16,201 nucleotides of DNA. Source: Roseateles_E cavernae. GTDB taxonomy: Bacteria; Pseudomonadota; Gammaproteobacteria; Burkholderiales; Burkholderiaceae_C. The DNA is taken from the NCBI RefSeq assembly GCF_040187885.1, contig NZ_JBDPLH010000020.1, forward strand, positions 1 to 16,201, in the 5' to 3' direction. Below, piece after piece: positions 7,171 through 13,854 of this stretch (the stretch's first letter is position 1; every line of letters starts with the position of its first letter). Below the pieces are notes generated by a model. That model was given only the letters and a program-made list of their open reading frames with translations, searched no databases and was not told where the DNA came from. Both the position numbers and the translations under genes were made by a program.

Positions 7171-7704
7171 TTACTTCTTCTTGGTCTCTTTGAGGGAGAC
7201 CTTCTCGTCGGAATAGCGGATGCCCTTGCCCTTGTAGGGCTCTGGCGGACGGAAGGCGCGCACTTCAGCGGCGATCTGTCCGACCACTTGGCGGTCCGCG
7301 CCCTTGATCAGGATTTCGGTCTGGGTCGGGCACTCAACCTTGATACCAGCCGGCATGTCCTTCACCACAGGGTGAGAGAAACCGATCTGCAGGTTCAGCT
7401 TCTGGCCCTGAGCCTGGGCACGGAAGCCCACGCCCACCAGATTCAGCTTCTTCTCGAAACCCTTGCTCACGCCGTTGACCATATTGGCCACCAGTGCGCG
7501 CATCGTGCCGCTCAGCGCATCGGCGTCAGCCGATTCGTTGGCGGGGGCGAAAGTCAGCTTGCCTGCTTCGTTCTTGATGGTGACCTGGGGGTTGGCAGCA
7601 CGCACCAACGTGCCCTGGGCACCCTTCACGCTGATCTGCTCAGCGGTGATCGTCACGTCCACACCAGCGGGGACGGCGACCGGCATTTTTCCTACGCGGG
7701 ACAT
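7171..7704 (-). CDS. rplF: 50S ribosomal protein L6
   Basis: A 177-residue L6 built of two related alpha/beta domains. It starts MSRVGKMPVAVPAGVDVTI, has the linker region NLVGVGFRAQAQG near residues 90-102, and carries the diagnostic C-terminal RPPEPYKGKGIRYSDE followed by a Lys-rich end. L6 binds the sarcin-ricin loop region next to the factor-binding site. It lies 19 bp after rpsH and 11 bp before rplR. The length matches the family (E. coli 177). Confidence 0.99.
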   Translation of the reverse strand: MSRVGKMPVAVPAGVDVTITAEQISVKGAQGTLVRAANPQVTIKNEAGKLTFAPANESADADALSGTMRALVANMVNGVSKGFEKKLNLVGVGFRAQAQGQKLNLQIGFSHPVVKDMPAGIKVECPTQTEILIKGADRQVVGQIAAEVRAFRPPEPYKGKGIRYSDEKVSLKETKKK

Positions 7705-7723
7705 TGTTTAAATCTCCTTGCGC

Positions 7724-8119
7724 TTAGGCGACGTAGCAGAGCACTTCGCCGCCGATACCGGCTTGACGTGCTTTGCGGTCGGTCATCACACCCTTGGGGG
7801 TGGTGACAATCGCCACACCCAGGCCATTCATGACCTGCGGGATGTCGTGGCGGCCCTTGTAAATGCGCAGGCCGGGACGGCTCACGCGCTCGATGCGCTC
7901 GATCACCGGGCGACCGGCGTAATACTTCAGCGCAATCTCCAACTCGGGGCGGGCGGCTTCACCGCGCACCGCGAATCCATCGATATAACCCTCGTCCTTC
8001 AGGACCTTGGCGATCGCGATCTTCAACTTAGACGAAGGCATCACGACGCTGGCTTTCTCAACGCTTTGGGCGTTGCGAATGCGAGTCAGCATATCGGCGA
8101 TAGGATCACTCATGCTCAT
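7724..8119 (-). CDS. rpsH: 30S ribosomal protein S8
   Basis: A 131-residue S8. It starts MSMSDPIADMLTRIRNAQ, has PSSKLKIAIAKVL in the first domain, and the C-terminal SRPGLRIYK ... GVMTDRKARQAGIGGE. S8 is a primary binder of 16S helix 21; in E. coli it represses the spc operon through a mimic at rplE. Two in-frame ATGs lie two codons apart. I chose the outer one (8119) because AGGAG lies eight bases before it and E. coli S8 starts MSMQDP. It lies 24 bp after rpsN. Confidence 0.99.
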   Translation of the reverse strand: MSMSDPIADMLTRIRNAQSVEKASVVMPSSKLKIAIAKVLKDEGYIDGFAVRGEAARPELEIALKYYAGRPVIERIERVSRPGLRIYKGRHDIPQVMNGLGVAIVTTPKGVMTDRKARQAGIGGEVLCYVA

Positions 8120-8143
8120 ATGAAAATCTCCTAAACCTGCCGA

Positions 8144-8449
8144 TTACCAGCTGGCCTTGACGACACCGGGGATGTCGCCCTTGAAGGCCAGCTCGCGAAT
8201 TTTGTTACGGCCCAGGCCGAACTTGCGGAACGTGCCGCGGGGACGGCCGGTCAACTCGCAGCGGTTACGCAGGCGGGTCGGGTAGGCGTTACGGGGGAGC
8301 TTTTGCAGCTCCAGGCGGGCTGCATAGCGCTCTTCTTCCGACTTCTTGAAGTCGTCGATGATGGCCTTCAGTTCCGCATACTTCTTGGCGTACTTGGCGA
8401 CCAGTTGTTCGCGCTTCAGCTCACGTTGCTTAATCGAGAGTTTTGCCAC
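8144..8449 (-). CDS. rpsN: 30S ribosomal protein S14, zinc-free type (GTG start)
   Basis: A 101-residue S14 of the long, zinc-free class. The helical N-terminal half (MAKLSIKQRELKREQ) is followed by the core RLRNRCELTGRPRGTFRKFG (59-78) and ending IPGVVKASW. It has only one cysteine and lacks the CxxC pairs of the zinc-binding paralogue. S14 is a late-assembly protein in the small-subunit head. The start is GTG, preceded by GAGGTGA, which overlaps the stop of rplE. The 8-bp gap suggests translational coupling to rplE. Confidence 0.98.
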   Translation of the reverse strand: MAKLSIKQRELKREQLVAKYAKKYAELKAIIDDFKKSEEERYAARLELQKLPRNAYPTRLRNRCELTGRPRGTFRKFGLGRNKIRELAFKGDIPGVVKASW

Positions 8450-8457
8450 AGGTCACC

Positions 8458-8997
8458 TCAGTTCTTGAACGGGAACTTGAATGCAGCCAGCAGGGCCTTG
8501 CACTCATCGTCCGACTTGGCCGTGGTGGTGATGCTGATATTCAGACCACGCAGCGCGTCAACCTTGTCGTAATCGATTTCCGGGAAAATGATCTGCTCTT
8601 TGACGCCGATGTTGTAGTTACCACGACCATCGAACGAGCGACCCGAGATACCACGGAAGTCACGAACGCGCGGCAGCGCGACCGTCACGAAGCGGTCCAG
8701 GAATTCATACATCTGAACGCCACGCAGAGTGACCATGCAGCCGATCGGCACCTGCTCACGGATCTTGAAACCCGCGATTGCCTTCTTGGACTTGGTGACC
8801 ACGGGCTTTTGGCCGGCGATCTTGGTGAGGTCGCCGACGGCGTGATCCATCACCTTCTTGTCCGCAACCGCCTCGCTCACACCCATATTGAGCGTGATCT
8901 TGGTGATGCGCGGCACTTCCATGACCGACTTGTAGCCAAACTTCTCAACGAGGCCTGGCACAACTTTTTCGCGATAAAACGCTTGCAAACGAGCCAT
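8458..8997 (-). CDS. rplE: 50S ribosomal protein L5
   Basis: A 179-residue L5. It starts MARLQAFYREKVVPGLVEKF, has LNMGVSEAVADKK, the P-site-facing GQKPVVTKSKKAIAGFKIRE segment, LRGVQMYEFLDR, and ending in the typical FKFPFKN. L5 binds 5S rRNA and touches P-site tRNA. The open frame extends to 9159, but the upstream part overlaps rplX in another frame. The ATG at 8997 gives the family length and has AGAGG upstream. It lies 10 bp after rplX. Confidence 0.98.
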   Translation of the reverse strand: MARLQAFYREKVVPGLVEKFGYKSVMEVPRITKITLNMGVSEAVADKKVMDHAVGDLTKIAGQKPVVTKSKKAIAGFKIREQVPIGCMVTLRGVQMYEFLDRFVTVALPRVRDFRGISGRSFDGRGNYNIGVKEQIIFPEIDYDKVDALRGLNISITTTAKSDDECKALLAAFKFPFKN

Positions 8998-9007
8998 GTC
9001 GGACCTC

Positions 9008-9325
9008 TTAAGCCTTGATCTCTTCGCCGGTCGACTTGTAAACGCGCACCTTCTTGCCATCGGCGAGCAACTTGATGCCCACGCGATCGGCCTTGCCGGA
9101 TGCAGCGTTAAAAATCGCCACGTTGGATTGATGGATCGGCATCGTCTTATCGACCACACCGCCGGTGGTGCCCTTCATCGGGTTGGGCTTGACGTGCTTC
9201 TTGACGACATTGACGCCGTCCACCACGAGGTGGGCGTCGTCGACACGCTGCGACACGGTGCCGCGCTTGCCTTTGTCGCGGCCGGTCAACACGATGACCT
9301 GGTCGCCTTTACGAATCTTGTTCAT
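9008..9325 (-). CDS. rplX: 50S ribosomal protein L24
   Basis: A 105-residue L24. The KOW motif is near the N-terminus (KGDQVIVLTGRDKGKRGTV, about 6-24), followed by NVVKKHVKPNP and the family's GGVVDKTMPIHQSNVAIFN. L24 is an early 23S rRNA 5'-domain binder and an assembly initiator. An AAAGG ribosome binding site lies seven bases before the ATG. It lies 26 bp after rplN and 10 bp before rplE. Confidence 0.98.
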   Translation of the reverse strand: MNKIRKGDQVIVLTGRDKGKRGTVSQRVDDAHLVVDGVNVVKKHVKPNPMKGTTGGVVDKTMPIHQSNVAIFNAASGKADRVGIKLLADGKKVRVYKSTGEEIKA

Positions 9326-9351
9326 GGCAATACCTTTGTCTGTGGCTGTGC

Positions 9352-9720
9352 TCAGAGCACCTCAGGCGCCAGCGACACGATCTTCATGAAACGCTCGGTA
9401 CGCAGTTCACGCGTCACCGGGCCGAAGATACGAGTGCCGATGGGCTCCAGCTTGGCGTTCAGCAGCACGGCGGCATTGCCGTCGAACTTGACCAAAGAGC
9501 CGTCTTGGCGGCGCACGCCCTTGGCAGTGCGAACCACCACCGCGCTGTAGATCTCGCCTTTTTTGACGCGACCGCGCGGAGCAGCTTCTTTGATGCTGAC
9601 CTTGATGATGTCGCCAATGCCGGCATAACGACGCTTGGACCCGCCAAGCACCTTGATGCACATGACGGATTTAGCGCCAGTGTTGTCCGCGACGTCGAGC
9701 CGCGATTGCATTTGAATCAT
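9352..9720 (-). CDS. rplN: 50S ribosomal protein L14
   Basis: A 122-residue L14. It starts MIQMQSRLDVADNTGAKSVM, has KVLGGSKRRYAGIGDII, KKGEIYSAVVVRT and the end FMKIVSLAPEVL. L14 contacts 16S h14 in an intersubunit bridge and L19. The frame is open to 9771, but the ATG at 9720 gives the family start. It has GGGGA a few bases upstream. It is the first gene of the spc transcription unit. A 280-bp gap precedes it, with a strong promoter (9902-9931) and a hairpin-rich leader. Confidence 0.98.
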   Translation of the reverse strand: MIQMQSRLDVADNTGAKSVMCIKVLGGSKRRYAGIGDIIKVSIKEAAPRGRVKKGEIYSAVVVRTAKGVRRQDGSLVKFDGNAAVLLNAKLEPIGTRIFGPVTRELRTERFMKIVSLAPEVL

Positions 9721-9749
9721 GTCTGTCCCCAACTTTTCCCTCGTCCAGC

Positions 9750-9895
9750 GCTGCAACCAATTTGCAGCCACCTTCAGCGGTCAGTCTTGGGCCCGTGGAC
9801 CGTTCGCTCGGATCTATTCAGACCCTTGCGCCCGGCAGTTATGGGCGAACCCGAGGCCATAACGCACTAGAAAGTGCGCCTGACGTTCGGCGAAG
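9750..9895 (-). promoter_or_regulatory. Structured 5' leader of the spc (rplN) transcription unit
   Basis: Between the predicted transcription start (about 9895) and rplN is a leader of about 175 nt with three inverted repeats: CGCACT/AGTGCG (9873-9878 with 9863-9868, 4-nt loop), GTTATGG/CCATAAC (9857-9863 with 9838-9844, 12-nt loop), and GCTGCAA/TTGCAGC (9762-9768 with 9750-9756, 5-nt loop). The first two share position 9863, so they compete at one base or are coaxial. This could be a site for autogenous control; the ligand is unknown. Confidence 0.5.
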
Positions 9896-9901
9896 CTTTG
9901 G

Positions 9902-9931
9902 ATTATGCGTCAGGGCCTACGCTCATGTCAA
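9902..9931 (-). promoter_or_regulatory. Sigma-70 promoter of the spc group (upstream of rplN)
   Basis: Minus-strand -35 TTGACA (9926-9931, perfect consensus), an 18-bp spacer and -10 CATAAT (9902-9907, 5/6). This is the best match to a consensus promoter in the window. E. coli also has its spc promoter immediately upstream of rplN, which supports the call. Confidence 0.85.
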
Positions 9932-9945
9932 GCGTTAACCCCGAA

Positions 9946-10002
9946 GAACTTTGCGAGCTGGTATCGCGAACCCCGCGATGCCAACCCGATCCGCGAAAGT
10001 TC
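9946..10002 (-). other. Nested inverted repeats at the 3' end of the peroxiredoxin gene
   Basis: An outer pair GAACTTT/AAAGTTC (9996-10002 with 9946-9952) encloses an inner hairpin ATCGCG-GGGTT-CGCGAT (9963-9979). The outer arm overlaps the peroxiredoxin stop codon. No U-run follows, so this is not an obvious rho-independent terminator. It ends 15 bp before the -35 of the rplN promoter. Confidence 0.45.
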
Positions 10003-10510
10003 AGAGCGCCTTGGCCTGAGCCAGCAAGGTAGCAGCATCGCTGACCTCGAACTTGCCCGGCGCCTCGACATTCAGCGACTTGACGACGCCGTCAACGACC
10101 AGCATCGAGTAGCGCTGCGAGCGCAGACCCATGCCACGCGCGATCAGGTCCAGCGTCAGGCCGGTGGCCTTGGCGAAGTCGGCGCTGCCGTCAGCCATCA
10201 TGCGGACCTTGCCGGCGGTCTGCTGTTCGCGGCCCCAAGCGCCCATCACGAAGGCATCATTGACCGACACGCACCAGATCTCGTCGACACCGGCCGCCTT
10301 GAAGGCCTCGGCCTGCTGCACATAGCCCGGCACATGCTGGACCGAGCAGGTGGGCGTGAACGCGCCAGGCAGCGCGAAGATCGCAATTTTCTTGCCAGCA
10401 GTAGCCTTCTCGATGTCAAAGCTATTGGGGCCTAGCGAGCAACCATTGCCCTCGACCTCGATGAACTCATTGAACGTGCCCGCAGGCAGCTTGTCTCCGA
10501 CTTTCAGCAT
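10001..10510 (-). CDS. Peroxiredoxin, Prx5 family (AhpC/TSA-like, redoxin domain)
   Basis: A 169-residue cytosolic protein with no signal peptide. The thioredoxin-fold core carries the Prx5 active-site motif PGAFTPTCS (48-56). Cys55 is the predicted peroxidatic residue, Thr52 the helper, and Arg133 (LRSQRY) the likely conserved arginine. Other conserved parts are the VSVND segment (81-85) and the end RYSMLVVDGVVKSLNVE. Other cysteines are Cys24 and Cys80. The C-terminal resolving cysteine of human PRDX5 is absent, so a 1-Cys or externally reduced mechanism is likely. It reduces peroxides with thiol donors. An excellent AAGGAG precedes the ATG. The gene lies between the rpsQ terminator and the rplN promoter, an unusual place for a non-ribosomal gene. 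Confidence 0.93.
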   Translation of the reverse strand: MLKVGDKLPAGTFNEFIEVEGNGCSLGPNSFDIEKATAGKKIAIFALPGAFTPTCSVQHVPGYVQQAEAFKAAGVDEIWCVSVNDAFVMGAWGREQQTAGKVRMMADGSADFAKATGLTLDLIARGMGLRSQRYSMLVVDGVVKSLNVEAPGKFEVSDAATLLAQAKAL

Positions 10511-10533
10511 TGTTGATCTCCTTGTTCACAACG

Positions 10534-10572
10534 AAAAACGGCCGGACGCCAGTATTCCAGCGTTCCGGCCGT
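10534..10572 (-). terminator. Strong rho-independent terminator after rpsQ
   Basis: On the minus strand ACGGCCGG-A-ACGC pairs with GCGT-CCGGCCGT: 12 bp with a single bulged A, a 10-nt loop (10550-10559), then five U (10534-10538). It lies 52 bp after the rpsQ stop and only 23 bp before the peroxiredoxin ATG. It marks the end of the S10 transcription unit. Confidence 0.92.
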
Positions 10573-10624
10573 CTGAGCCATCGCGGAGCACAAAACCCCG
10601 CAACAGCCTGGACTTCAGCGGCGA

Positions 10625-10897
10625 TTAAACGACTTGCGCCTTCTCGACCAGGCGGGTCACGACCCAGCTCTTGGTCTTGGACAGCGGACGGCCTTCGGCG
10701 ATCTCGACCACATCACCCATCTTGTACTCGCCCTTTTCGTCGTGGGCGTGGTACTTGCGGGAACGGGCCACGATCTTGCCGTAGAGCTCATGCTTGGCAC
10801 GGCGCTCGATCAGCACGGTCACAGTCTTGGAGCGCTTGTCGCTGACCACGCGACCGATCAGGGTACGCGTGTTCTTTTCTTGAGCTTGCGTAGTCAT
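10625..10897 (-). CDS. rpsQ: 30S ribosomal protein S17
   Basis: A 90-residue OB-fold protein. It has TLIGRVVSDKRSKTVTVLIE (12-31), KYHAHDEKGEYKMGDVVEI and RPLSKTKSWVVTRLVEKA at the end. S17 is an early 16S 5'-domain binder. Its ATG overlaps the rpmC stop by four bases (ATGA), so it is probably translationally coupled to rpmC. It is the last gene of the S10 unit; a strong terminator follows. Confidence 0.98.
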   Translation of the reverse strand: MTTQAQEKNTRTLIGRVVSDKRSKTVTVLIERRAKHELYGKIVARSRKYHAHDEKGEYKMGDVVEIAEGRPLSKTKSWVVTRLVEKAQVV

Positions 10898-11094
10898 TTC
10901 GCGGCTCCCTTCTTCTTCTCGGCCAACACGGTCTTGACGCGAGCAATGTCACGGCGCGTATTGCCCAACACGGTATGGTTGGTCAATTGTTGCGTCGCTT
11001 TTTGCATGCGCAGGCCGAAATGGGCCTTCAGCAGGTCGGTCACTTCCTTTTCCAAGGCAGCGACATCCTTGCCACGCAGTTCAGATGCTTTCAT
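10894..11094 (-). CDS. rpmC: 50S ribosomal protein L29
   Basis: A 66-residue, mostly helical protein. It begins MKASELRGKDVAALEKEV, with FGLRMQKATQQLTNHTVLGNTRRDIARVKT in the second helix (about 26-55) and a Lys-rich end. L29 lies at the exit tunnel and with L23 forms the docking site for SRP and trigger factor. It lies 14 bp after rplP and overlaps rpsQ by four bases. Confidence 0.97.
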   Translation of the reverse strand: MKASELRGKDVAALEKEVTDLLKAHFGLRMQKATQQLTNHTVLGNTRRDIARVKTVLAEKKKGAAK

Positions 11095-11108
11095 GGTGTC
11101 TTTCCTCT

Positions 11109-11525
11109 TCAGCTGCCGACCTGGCGGGTCACGAAGGTGCAGCTCAGCGGCAGCTTCGCAGCAGCCAGCGTGAACGCTTCGCGAGCCAGGGCTTCCGGCA
11201 CACCGTTGACTTCATAGAGCACCTTGCCAGGCTGAATCTCAGCGACGTAGTACTCAGGGTTGCCCTTACCGTTACCCATACGGACTTCGGCGGGCTTCTG
11301 GGAGATCGGCTTGTCCGGGAAGATGCGGATGAAGATACGACCACCGCGCTTGATGTGGCGCGAGATCGCACGACGTGCAGCTTCGATCTGGCGGGCCGTC
11401 AGACGACCACGCTCAGTTGCCTTCAGGCCGAAATCGCCAAAAGACACGGCAGCGCCGCGGGTTGCAACACCGGTGTTGCGACCCTTTTGCTCCTTGCGGT
11501 ATTTGCGACGAGCTGGTTGCAGCAT
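11109..11525 (-). CDS. rplP: 50S ribosomal protein L16
   Basis: A 138-residue L16. It starts MLQPARRKYRKEQKGRN, has FGLKATERGRLTARQIEAAR (32-51), IFPDKPISQKPAEVRMGNGKG (68-88) and a terminal helix with LAREAFTLAAAKLP. Arg82 in VRMGNGKG matches the arginine that is hydroxylated in E. coli L16. L16 organises 23S rRNA near the A-site tRNA elbow. It starts 3 bp after the rpsC stop, and its AAAGGAG is inside the end of rpsC, which implies coupling. Confidence 0.98.
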   Translation of the reverse strand: MLQPARRKYRKEQKGRNTGVATRGAAVSFGDFGLKATERGRLTARQIEAARRAISRHIKRGGRIFIRIFPDKPISQKPAEVRMGNGKGNPEYYVAEIQPGKVLYEVNGVPEALAREAFTLAAAKLPLSCTFVTRQVGS

Positions 11526-11528
11526 TTT

Positions 11529-12383
11529 TTATTCTCCTTTGGGCTCGCCGGCCACGGGGGCGGCGGGCTTGCGGACGACGCGCTTGGCGGCGGGCTGACC
11601 GGCTGCGCCTGCGTCAGCTGCCGGGGCGGCGTCACGCGGACCACGATCACCACCGGGACGGCCACGGCCGGTCGGCGCACCCGGACGGGTGTTGCGACGC
11701 GGACGACGGTCGTCTTCGGCACCTGCCGGCGTATTGATCACCGGCGCTTCGCCATTGGCGAGGCGGTCACCACGGTAGACCCAGACCTTGACGCCGATGA
11801 CGCCATAGGTGGTCTTCGCTTCGGAGAAGCCGTAGTCGATGTCAGCCTTCAGGGTGTGCAGCGGCACACGGCCTTCGCGATACCACTCGGTACGAGCGAT
11901 TTCGATGCCGTTCAGGCGGCCGGCAGACATGATCTTGATGCCCTGGGCGCCCAGGCGCATCGCGTTCTGCATCGCACGCTTCATGGCGCGACGGAACATG
12001 ATGCGCTTTTCCAGCTGCTGGGTGATCGAGTCGGCGATCAGCTGAGCATCGATTTCGGGCTTGCGCACTTCTTCGATGTTGACTGCCACCGGCACGCCCA
12101 GACGCTTGGTCAGTTCGGCCTTCAGGTTTTCGATGTCCTCGCCCTTCTTGCCGATCACCACGCCCGGACGTGCCGAGTAAATGGTGATGCGGGCGTTCTT
12201 GGCGGGGCGTTCGATCAGAATGCGCGACACGGCGGCACTCTTCAGGCGGGCCTTCAGGAACTCGCGAACGCGCAGATCTTCAGCCAGCATCGTGGCGAAG
12301 TTCTGGTTCGACGCGTACCAGCGCGACGCCCAATTACGGGTGACGGGCAGGCGGAAGCCGGTTGGGTGGATTTTTTGTCCCAT
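11529..12383 (-). CDS. rpsC: 30S ribosomal protein S3 with extended C-terminal tail
   Basis: A 284-residue S3. The N-terminal type-2 KH domain has the GKKG signature at 78-81, and the C-terminal S3 domain covers about 110-207 (MKRAMQNAMRLGAQGIKI, GRLNGIEIARTEWYREGR). S3 lies at the mRNA entry tunnel and contributes to helicase activity. Residues 208-284 form a low-complexity tail rich in Arg, Pro, Gly and Ala. The whole protein is about 50 residues longer than E. coli S3 (233). The tail is probably disordered. It lies 16 bp after rplV and 3 bp before rplP. Confidence 0.98.
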   Translation of the reverse strand: MGQKIHPTGFRLPVTRNWASRWYASNQNFATMLAEDLRVREFLKARLKSAAVSRILIERPAKNARITIYSARPGVVIGKKGEDIENLKAELTKRLGVPVAVNIEEVRKPEIDAQLIADSITQQLEKRIMFRRAMKRAMQNAMRLGAQGIKIMSAGRLNGIEIARTEWYREGRVPLHTLKADIDYGFSEAKTTYGVIGVKVWVYRGDRLANGEAPVINTPAGAEDDRRPRRNTRPGAPTGRGRPGGDRGPRDAAPAADAGAAGQPAAKRVVRKPAAPVAGEPKGE

Positions 12384-12399
12384 AGTCTTCTTTCAGCCT

Positions 12400-12729
12400 T
12401 CAGTTGCCGACCGACACGAAGATGTGGCAGGTGGGCTTGCTGATGCGATTGCCGCGGCCCTTGGCACGAGCGGAGAAACGCTTCAGAGTGGCACCTTGCT
12501 CCACATAGATCGTGGTGACCTTGAGTTCATCAATGTCAGCGCCGTCGTTGTGCTCGGCGTTGGCGATGGCGCTCTCGAGCGCCTTCTTGATGATCACGGC
12601 TGCCTTCTTCTGGGTGAATTCCAGGATGTTGAGCGCCTGGTCCACCTTCTTGCCGCGGATCAGGTCAGCCACCAGGCGACCCTTGTCACACGAGAGGCGA
12701 ACGCCGCGAACGATTGCTTTGGTTTCCAT
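12400..12729 (-). CDS. rplV: 50S ribosomal protein L22
   Basis: A 109-residue L22. It has KGRLVADLIRGKKVDQALNIL, the very conserved KALESAIANAEHNDGADIDEL segment (about 49-69), and the beta-hairpin loop KRFSARAKGRGNRISKPTCHI that lines the exit tunnel. An upstream ATG at 12738 would add three residues, but there the AAGG is directly against the ATG. The ATG at 12729 has AAGGA eight bases away and gives the METKA start seen in the family, so I chose it. It lies 11 bp after rpsS. The loop looks intact, with no macrolide-resistance type deletion. Confidence 0.97.
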   Translation of the reverse strand: METKAIVRGVRLSCDKGRLVADLIRGKKVDQALNILEFTQKKAAVIIKKALESAIANAEHNDGADIDELKVTTIYVEQGATLKRFSARAKGRGNRISKPTCHIFVSVGN

Positions 12730-12740
12730 CGTTGGCATCC

Positions 12741-13019
12741 TTACTTCTTCCCGGCCTTCTTGTCGGCCGGATGGCCTTTGAAGGTGCGGGTCAGTGCGAA
12801 TTCACCCAGCTTGTGGCCGACCATCTGGTCAGACACATACACCGGCACGTGTTGCTTGCCGTTGTGCACAGCGATCGTCAGACCGATGAACTCGGGCAGG
12901 ATCGTCGAGCGACGCGACCAGGTCTTGATAGGCTTTTTGTCCTTGTTGGCAACCGCCTTGTCGACCTTGGCCAACAGGTGATGGTCAACGAACGGGCCCT
13001 TCTTCAATGAACGAGTCAT
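12741..13019 (-). CDS. rpsS: 30S ribosomal protein S19
   Basis: A 92-residue S19. It starts MTRSLKKGPFVDHHLLAKVD, has TWSRRSTILPEFIGLTIAVHNG (33-54), PVYVSDQMVGHKLGEFALTR (59-78) and a Lys-rich end. S19 lies in the small-subunit head with S13. It lies 10 bp after rplB and 11 bp before rplV, in the standard S10 order. Confidence 0.99.
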   Translation of the reverse strand: MTRSLKKGPFVDHHLLAKVDKAVANKDKKPIKTWSRRSTILPEFIGLTIAVHNGKQHVPVYVSDQMVGHKLGEFALTRTFKGHPADKKAGKK

Positions 13020-13029
13020 GGCCTACCCT

Positions 13030-13854
13030 TTACTTCTTGCGACGCGAAACGATGAACGTCTGCGTGCGCTTGTTGTTACGAGTGCGGTAGCCCTTCGTGA
13101 GGGTGTTCCACGGCGACACAGGCGCTTGGCCTTCGCCGGTACGACCTTCACCACCACCGTGCGGGTGATCCACCGGGTTCATCGCCGTACCGCGGACGGT
13201 CGGGCGGATACCCTTCCAACGGATCGCACCGGCCTTGCCGTACTGGCGCAGCTGATGCTCTTCGTTGCTGACCTCGCCGATCGTGGCGCGGCAGTCGATG
13301 TGGATGCGGCGCACTTCACCCGAGCGCAGGCGCAGCTGGGCGTAGACACCTTCGCGAGCCATCAGCACCACGGACACGCCGGCCGAACGCGCGATCTGCG
13401 CACCCTTGCCAGGCAGCATCTCGATGCAATGGATCGTCGAGCCCACCGGGATGTTGCGGATCGGCAGGGTGTTGCCGGCCTTGATCGGGGCTTCCGCGCC
13501 GCTCAAGATCGTTGCACCAACCTCCAGACCACGCGGAGCGATGATGTAGCGACGCTCGCCGTCGGCATAGCACACCAGAGCGATGTGGGCCGTGCGGTTC
13601 GGGTCGTACTCGATGCGCTCAACCTTGGCCGGAATACCGTCCTTGTTGCGCTTGAAGTCGACCACGCGGTAGTGGTGCTTGTGACCACCGCCCTTGTGGC
13701 GAATCGTGATGTGACCGTTGTTGTTACGGCCAGAGTTCTGCTTTTGCGGCTCAAGCAGCGACGCCTCGGGCGCGCCCTTGTGCAGGTGCTTGTGCACCAC
13801 CTTGACCACGGCACGGCGGCCGGGCGAGGTCGGTTTGACTTTAACGACGGCCAT
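13030..13854 (-). CDS. rplB: 50S ribosomal protein L2
   Basis: A 274-residue L2. It has an N-terminal OB-fold, an SH3-like domain (about 120-200), and the C-terminal extension with MNPVDHPHGGGEGR (225-238). His230 there corresponds to E. coli His229, near the peptidyl transferase centre. L2 is one of the primary 23S binders and is needed for subunit association and peptide-bond formation. Its ATG overlaps the rplW stop by one base (TAATG), implying coupling. The length is normal (E. coli 273). Confidence 0.99.
   Translation of the reverse strand: MAVVKVKPTSPGRRAVVKVVHKHLHKGAPEASLLEPQKQNSGRNNNGHITIRHKGGGHKHHYRVVDFKRNKDGIPAKVERIEYDPNRTAHIALVCYADGERRYIIAPRGLEVGATILSGAEAPIKAGNTLPIRNIPVGSTIHCIEMLPGKGAQIARSAGVSVVLMAREGVYAQLRLRSGEVRRIHIDCRATIGEVSNEEHQLRQYGKAGAIRWKGIRPTVRGTAMNPVDHPHGGGEGRTGEGQAPVSPWNTLTKGYRTRNNKRTQTFIVSRRKK

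Noticed and set aside
8998..9159. N-terminal extension of L5 by 54 residues
   Set aside because: The extension is a frame-shifted reading of rplX. The ATG at 8997 gives the normal L5 length and has a ribosome binding site.
9905..10435. 176-codon plus-strand frame over the peroxiredoxin gene
   Set aside because: It is antisense to a clear Prx5 gene with a strong ribosome binding site; no family features were seen.
11085..12443. 452-codon open frame on the plus strand
   Set aside because: It is antisense to rplP and rpsC; the repeats of Thr, Arg and Gly come from the reverse complement of the S3 tail codons.
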